This document shows, piece after piece, positions 59,967-64,000 of a stretch of 64,000 nucleotides of DNA (its first letter is position 1; the number at the start of each line of letters is the position of its first letter). Origin of the DNA: Foliimonas ilicis (GTDB taxonomy: Bacteria; Pseudomonadota; Alphaproteobacteria; Rhizobiales; Rhizobiaceae); assembly GCF_039939195.1 (NCBI RefSeq), contig NZ_JBDUUH010000001.1, positions 992,001 through 1,056,000 of the forward strand. Reading direction: 5' to 3'. The translations under genes were made by a program, and so were the position numbers. Below the pieces are notes generated by a model. The model did not search any database. It saw nothing but the letters and a program-made list of their open reading frames with translations, and had not been told where the DNA came from.

Positions 59967-61691
59967 TCAGAATTTCGGCGGTTGAGAGAGGTCATTCGCC
60001 GGTGGCTGTGTGCCTGCCGGTGGTGCGGCTTCTCCACCTTCTTGTGCGGGCGGCATTCCAAAGGGCGATAGTCCGCCCAGCCCTGGCATTTCCGGCAGTT
60101 CCATATTGATCGTCGATGGATCGACCGGCTTGCCCTTGTAGTGCATGACCATTTGCGGGAACGCGATGGTCAGGCCCACCATGATGAGCTGGATGAAGAC
60201 GAACGGCACTGCACCCCAGTAAATCTGCCCGGATGTCACCGGCATGATCTTCTTGCCGGTAATGCGATCCAGATAGGGCACGCGTGCGGCCACCGAACGC
60301 AGATAGAACAACGCAAAGCCGAATGGCGGATGCATGAAGCTCGTCTGCATGTTGATGCCCAAAAGCACGCCGAACCAGATCAGGTCGATGCCGAGCCTTT
60401 CCGCAGCAGGTGCCAGAAGCGGCACGATGATAAAGGCCAGCTCGAAGAAATCTAGGAAGAATGCCAGGAGGAAAACGAGAATGTTGACCGCGATCAGGAA
60501 GCCGACTTCACCGCCCGGCAGGGAAACGAGCAGATGCTCAACCCAGACGTGGCCGTTGACACCATAAAAGGTGAGCGAGAAGACGCGCGCACCGATCAGG
60601 ATGAACAGGACGAAGGACGACAGGCGCGTGGTCGAAGCCAGAGCCTGTTTCACGACATCCAGCGAAAGACGGCCTTTCGCCGCCGCCATGATGAGTGCGC
60701 CGACCGCGCCCATTGCGCCGCCTTCGGTCGGCGTCGCGATGCCGAGGAAGATCGTACCGAGAACGAGGAAGATCAGCGCCAGTGGCGGGATCAGAACGAT
60801 GATGACCTGCTGCGCCAGCCGGGACATCATATTGATGTTCAGGCCCTTGTCGGCAAGCGCTACGGCATAGATGAAGGCCACGCCGACCGTACCGCCCAGA
60901 ATGTCGGCATTCGCGCCCTGGGTCGGGTAGAGGTAGATGTGCGCCGCATAGGCTATCGCGCCTGCCGCGATCACTGCGACCAGAAGTGACATGACGCCAT
61001 GGCCGAGCGTGCGCGCTTCCAGCGGAAGGGCGGGTGCCGCGTTCGGCTTCACGATCGAAACGATCAGAACGTAGAGCATGTAGAGCCCGGTCAGAACGAG
61101 ACCGGGGATCAGCGCGCCCTTGTACATGTCGCCGACCGAACGGCCGAGCTGGTCGGCCAGGACGATGAGAACGAGCGACGGCGGAATGATCTGCGCCAAT
61201 GTGCCGGACGCCGCGATGACGCCGCTGGCCAGTTTCCGGTCATAGCCGTAACGCAGCATGATCGGCAGCGAGATCAGGCCCATCGCTATGACCGATGCCG
61301 CCACGACGCCGGTGGTTGCTGCAAGCAGCGCACCGACGATGATGACCGCATAGGCAAGACCGCCGCGGATGGGGCCGAAAAGCTGGCCGATTGTGTCGAG
61401 CAGGTCTTCCGCCATGCCGGAGCGTTCGAGCACGATGCCCATGAAGGTAAAGAAGGGGATGGCCAGCAATGTCTCGTTGGACATCACGCCCCACAGGCGA
61501 TCAGGCATTGCGGTGAGCAAAGGCCATGAAAGGTTGATGCTACCGCCCGAAAGAGGTGCAAGCTCGACGCCGACGACAAAGAAAAGAAGGCCGTTCGCTG
61601 CAAGCGCGAAGGCGACCGGATAACCGAGAATGAGGAAAAGGATAAGTGAAGCGAACATGATCGGAGCCATGTTCTGGGCAATTAATTCCAT
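59967..61691 (-). CDS. TRAP transporter large permease (DctM-like)
   Basis: 574 residues from ATG 61691, which overlaps the dctQ stop (TGATG); a GTG one codon earlier is possible. About twelve to fourteen membrane helices, with LAIPFFTFMGIVLERSGMAEDL (DctM signature), LGIATPTEGGAMGAVGALI and a Pro-rich cytoplasmic tail (EMPGLGGLSPFGMPPAQEGG). It is longer than the usual 430 residues because of extra helices and the tail, as in the TakP/YiaN long subgroup. It imports the receptor's ligand with Na+. Confidence 0.92.
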   Translation of the reverse strand: MELIAQNMAPIMFASLILFLILGYPVAFALAANGLLFFVVGVELAPLSGGSINLSWPLLTAMPDRLWGVMSNETLLAIPFFTFMGIVLERSGMAEDLLDTIGQLFGPIRGGLAYAVIIVGALLAATTGVVAASVIAMGLISLPIMLRYGYDRKLASGVIAASGTLAQIIPPSLVLIVLADQLGRSVGDMYKGALIPGLVLTGLYMLYVLIVSIVKPNAAPALPLEARTLGHGVMSLLVAVIAAGAIAYAAHIYLYPTQGANADILGGTVGVAFIYAVALADKGLNINMMSRLAQQVIIVLIPPLALIFLVLGTIFLGIATPTEGGAMGAVGALIMAAAKGRLSLDVVKQALASTTRLSSFVLFILIGARVFSLTFYGVNGHVWVEHLLVSLPGGEVGFLIAVNILVFLLAFFLDFFELAFIIVPLLAPAAERLGIDLIWFGVLLGINMQTSFMHPPFGFALFYLRSVAARVPYLDRITGKKIMPVTSGQIYWGAVPFVFIQLIMVGLTIAFPQMVMHYKGKPVDPSTINMELPEMPGLGGLSPFGMPPAQEGGEAAPPAGTQPPANDLSQPPKF

Positions 61692-62275
61692 CACGAGCGG
61701 ACCTCCTCGGCAATCGCCTTGCCTTCGAGTTCTGCCTGCTCATGCGGAGGTATGTAGGGGGTCGGATCATCCATATGGCCGCGCATGATGGCGACCTTTT
61801 TGATGATCTCGGAAATCCCCTGGAAGAACAGCAATGCGAAGCCTGCCAGAAGAAAGGCTTTTGCCGGCCAGATGATGAGGCCGCTGGCACTCGACGAATA
61901 TTCGCCCGAGCGGACCGACCGGCTGACATACGGAATGAGGTAATAGAGCATCAGCGTGACGAACGGCATCAGGAAGAAGACGTGGCCGAACAGATCGATG
62001 CGGTGCTGTGTCTTGCGCGATAAGGCGCCATAAAGCAGGTCGATGCGAATGTGTTCGCTCTGCTTCAGCGTATAGGCGGCAGCCAGCAGGAATGCCGCGC
62101 CGAACAGATACCATTGCAGTTCCAGCCAGGCATTCGACGACATGTTGAACGCCTTGCGAACAATCGCATTGCCCGCACTCACCAGCACGGCCGCAAGGAT
62201 GAGCCACGACACAGACTTGCCGATGAACTCGTTTACCCGGTCGATAAAACCGGCCAGAGCCAGAAGCCCTCTCAT
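61691..62275 (-). CDS. TRAP transporter small permease (DctQ-like)
   Basis: 194 residues from ATG 62275 behind GGGAGGAAATTC. Four membrane helices; WLELQWYLFGAAFLLAAAYTLK and SEHIRIDLLYGAL are the DctQ-family core. It couples to DctM at 59967. First gene of the permease operon. The receptor gene is not in this operon, which is unusual for TRAP systems. Confidence 0.92.
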   Translation of the reverse strand: MRGLLALAGFIDRVNEFIGKSVSWLILAAVLVSAGNAIVRKAFNMSSNAWLELQWYLFGAAFLLAAAYTLKQSEHIRIDLLYGALSRKTQHRIDLFGHVFFLMPFVTLMLYYLIPYVSRSVRSGEYSSSASGLIIWPAKAFLLAGFALLFFQGISEIIKKVAIMRGHMDDPTPYIPPHEQAELEGKAIAEEVRS

Positions 62276-62429
62276 GAATTTCCTCCCATTTCCCCGTGAA
62301 GCGATGTCTTGGCGCAGCGCTTGAAGTGGCAGCATATGAGCGCGCGTGTGCTACTCCGTCAACATCGTCTGGACCAATCTGGCCTACGATCAAAATTACC
62401 GGGAAACAACCGCAAGGCGCGCCAAGGCT

Positions 62430-63353
62430 CTAAGACTTTTGTCGAAGAAAGCTGGTTTGGACGCCCAGTTCATCGCGCGGGCGAAGGACGAGGATAGCGA
62501 CGAGCGCCAGAAACATCGCTACGTCGCGCCATTCGATTGGGAAATATCCGGCCCATAGAGATTCGACGATGGCAAAGCAGGCAGCTCCCATCGCGGCGCG
62601 GGATGGCGAGTGAAAGCCGCCGATGGCGGTTATGAAAAGCACTTTGAGGCCGAAGAACAGGCCGGTGCCGAAGCCGATATTTCCATAGTGAAGTGCTGCG
62701 AGAATGCCGGCCAGTGCCGCAGCCAGTCCGCCGAACACGATGGCGCGAGAGAATATTTTGGGCACATCGATGCCGACCATCGCCGCCATGCCGGGATCAT
62801 CGGAAACCGCGCGCCATTGCCGCCCGAAATGCGACCCGGCAAGCGCGGTGCTTGCAAGGAGAAGCGTCAGAACGGCAATCGAACAATTGACGATCTGCAA
62901 CAGCGTGAGTGTTGCGCGGAAATCCATCGAGGATGCAAAGACGATCGGTGTCGAAAGGATCGGCGGAAGCCAGAAATCCTTCGTATCCGAAGCGATGCGG
63001 CCAAGCTCGGTCAGGGCGATGGCAACGCCCAGCGTTGCGGCAACAATCGTATTGGGCGATTGGCGCGCCAGCGGCGCCAGCACATTGCGCGCCAGCAGAT
63101 AGCTGATGAACGCGGCATAGATAAAGGCTGTGGCTGTGCCGAACAGAAGGGCGGCAGGCAGCGTCATCCAGAGTACCTGCCAGCCGAAAACGGCACCGAG
63201 GATCGTGATCTGCCCGGAAATGGCGAAGACCGCGCCATGGGCGATGTTCGCACGGTGAAGCATGCCGTTTATCAGCGCATAGCCAAAGGCGAGGAGCGCA
63301 TAAAGTGCACCGGAATGCACGCCGTTCAGAACCTGCTGAAAGAAATAAAGCAA
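62430..63353 (-). CDS. LivH-type branched-chain amino-acid ABC permease, orphan
   Basis: 307 residues from TTG 63353 (GCGGAG six nt upstream); GTG 63380 is an alternative. About eight membrane helices; FFQQVLNGVHSGALYALLAFG and KVLFITAIGGFHSPSRAAMG match LivH. No LivM, LivF, LivG or binding-protein gene is next to it on the downstream side inside the window; the upstream gene is a divergent CGNR regulator. It is therefore either an orphan or part of a split system. Confidence 0.87.
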   Translation of the reverse strand: MLYFFQQVLNGVHSGALYALLAFGYALINGMLHRANIAHGAVFAISGQITILGAVFGWQVLWMTLPAALLFGTATAFIYAAFISYLLARNVLAPLARQSPNTIVAATLGVAIALTELGRIASDTKDFWLPPILSTPIVFASSMDFRATLTLLQIVNCSIAVLTLLLASTALAGSHFGRQWRAVSDDPGMAAMVGIDVPKIFSRAIVFGGLAAALAGILAALHYGNIGFGTGLFFGLKVLFITAIGGFHSPSRAAMGAACFAIVESLWAGYFPIEWRDVAMFLALVAILVLRPRDELGVQTSFLRQKS

Positions 63354-63433
63354 GATTGGCTCCGCTCTGAAGCATTTCACGCTGCGCGCTCGAATCTAAC
63401 TTGTCAAACGTATTTTACAGGTTAGGATTTGCC

Positions 63434-64000
63434 ATGGCAGTCGAATGGACAGAGCATAGATTTTCCGGCGGCGTGCTGGCGCTGGATCTCGCAAATACGG
63501 TGGTGTTGCGCTGCGACTCTGAACGCAGTTTCGACCGCTTTGAAAATCCTGACGAAATCGCGCGTTTCGCAGAAGCAGCGAGCATCTTCCGGGCCGACGA
63601 ACTGGCGGGGAGGCAAATCTCGGCAGTCGACCCGGAAGCGGTTCACACATCGGTCGTTTCGTTGCGAGAGGCGGTGGACCGGCTTTTCCGGCACTCCGTG
63701 TTGAACCAAAGCATGCGCGCCGACGATGTTGCAACGATGCTTTCGGCCTGCGCAACAGGCATGGCGGGTTCGAAAGAGACGGTCACGGCTGAACAGCCAT
63801 TCGGCAATCCAAAAACGCCGATGCGCATCGAGACCGCGCTTTCGGTTTCGGCGCTTTCCCTGTTGGCTCAACCGATCCGCGAGCGCATCCGGATTTGCGC
63901 GAACTGCGCATGGCTGTTTCTGGACCGCAGCCGCAATGGCAGCCGCGTCTGGTGCGACATGGCGGTCTGCGGAAATCGCCAGAAGGCAAAACGGCATTAC
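63434..64000 (+). CDS. CGNR zinc-finger regulator (3' end cut by window edge)
   Basis: At least 189 residues, running off the window before its stop. N-terminal ABATE-type domain (SGGVLALDLANTV), and the C-terminal CGNR zinc finger: CANCAWLFLDRSRNGSRVWC followed by CGNRQKAKRHY. Such proteins act as stress- or ligand-linked transcriptional regulators. It is divergent from the LivH-type permease, which it may control. Confidence 0.88.
   Translation, partial: MAVEWTEHRFSGGVLALDLANTVVLRCDSERSFDRFENPDEIARFAEAASIFRADELAGRQISAVDPEAVHTSVVSLREAVDRLFRHSVLNQSMRADDVATMLSACATGMAGSKETVTAEQPFGNPKTPMRIETALSVSALSLLAQPIRERIRICANCAWLFLDRSRNGSRVWCDMAVCGNRQKAKRHY

Overview
The window is about 64 kb of high-GC chromosome from an alphaproteobacterium, most likely order Hyphomicrobiales (Rhizobiales; Brucellaceae, Phyllobacteriaceae or Rhizobiaceae). 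The signs are a GTTC-N7-GTTC LexA site, rhizobial-type carnitine, purine and xylose genes, twin-arginine peptide-binding proteins and many 'CTCCCC' palindromic repeats. No plasmid or phage structural genes are seen. Genus cannot be fixed by reading alone.

Layout. 1-2551: right-hand end of an integrated element. It carries a DUF433/DUF5615 toxin-antitoxin pair and a tyrosine integrase, and ends in a 45-bp copy of the 3' half of initiator tRNA-fMet. 2583-7652: TPP-riboswitch-controlled TenA_E/TenA_C thiamine-salvage genes, then a copper operon (P1B ATPase, CueR, DUF305 protein) behind a 19-bp-spacer CueR promoter. 7655-10742: PPi-type phosphofructokinase, L,D-transpeptidase, a LysE-family exporter. 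10954-15066: xylBA, then a GNAT acetyltransferase between two paralogous 69-residue proteins.

15074-31032: a quaternary-amine region. A CdhR-like regulator diverges from a dehydrocarnitine-cleavage enzyme, carnitine dehydrogenase, acyl-CoA dehydrogenase, NDP-forming acyl-CoA synthetase, CaiD-like hydratase and an HSL-family hydrolase. Together these could take gamma-butyrobetaine through carnitine to glycine betaine. A convergent operon encodes a peptide-type ABC importer with two near-duplicate binding proteins and a phosphodiesterase-like protein.

31461-46500: purine catabolism from guanine and xanthine to glyoxylate and glycerate (guaD, xdhABC, cytochrome-fused puuD, uraH, fused puuE-uraD, allE, allA, nucleoside deaminase, glycerate kinase), with a Dps protein and a LysR regulator. 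Allantoate amidohydrolase is not in the window. 46506-49258: a two-gene DNA-repair-like operon (radical SAM/HhH protein plus DUF4130-UdgX fusion) directly behind a LexA box. The radical SAM protein ends in a beta-clamp-binding motif. This is the best candidate for an uncharacterised system.

49270-64000: a glutamine-synthetase-like enzyme, a WD40/COG0523 metal-chaperone pair, MarR and LacI regulators (the latter apparently starting at CTG), a DMT exporter, a gamma-glutamyl hydrolase, a split TRAP transporter, an orphan LivH permease and a truncated CGNR regulator.

At least seven palindromic elements of three types are scattered through 18-53 kb. Several sit between genes of the same operon and one lies in frame inside a coding sequence.
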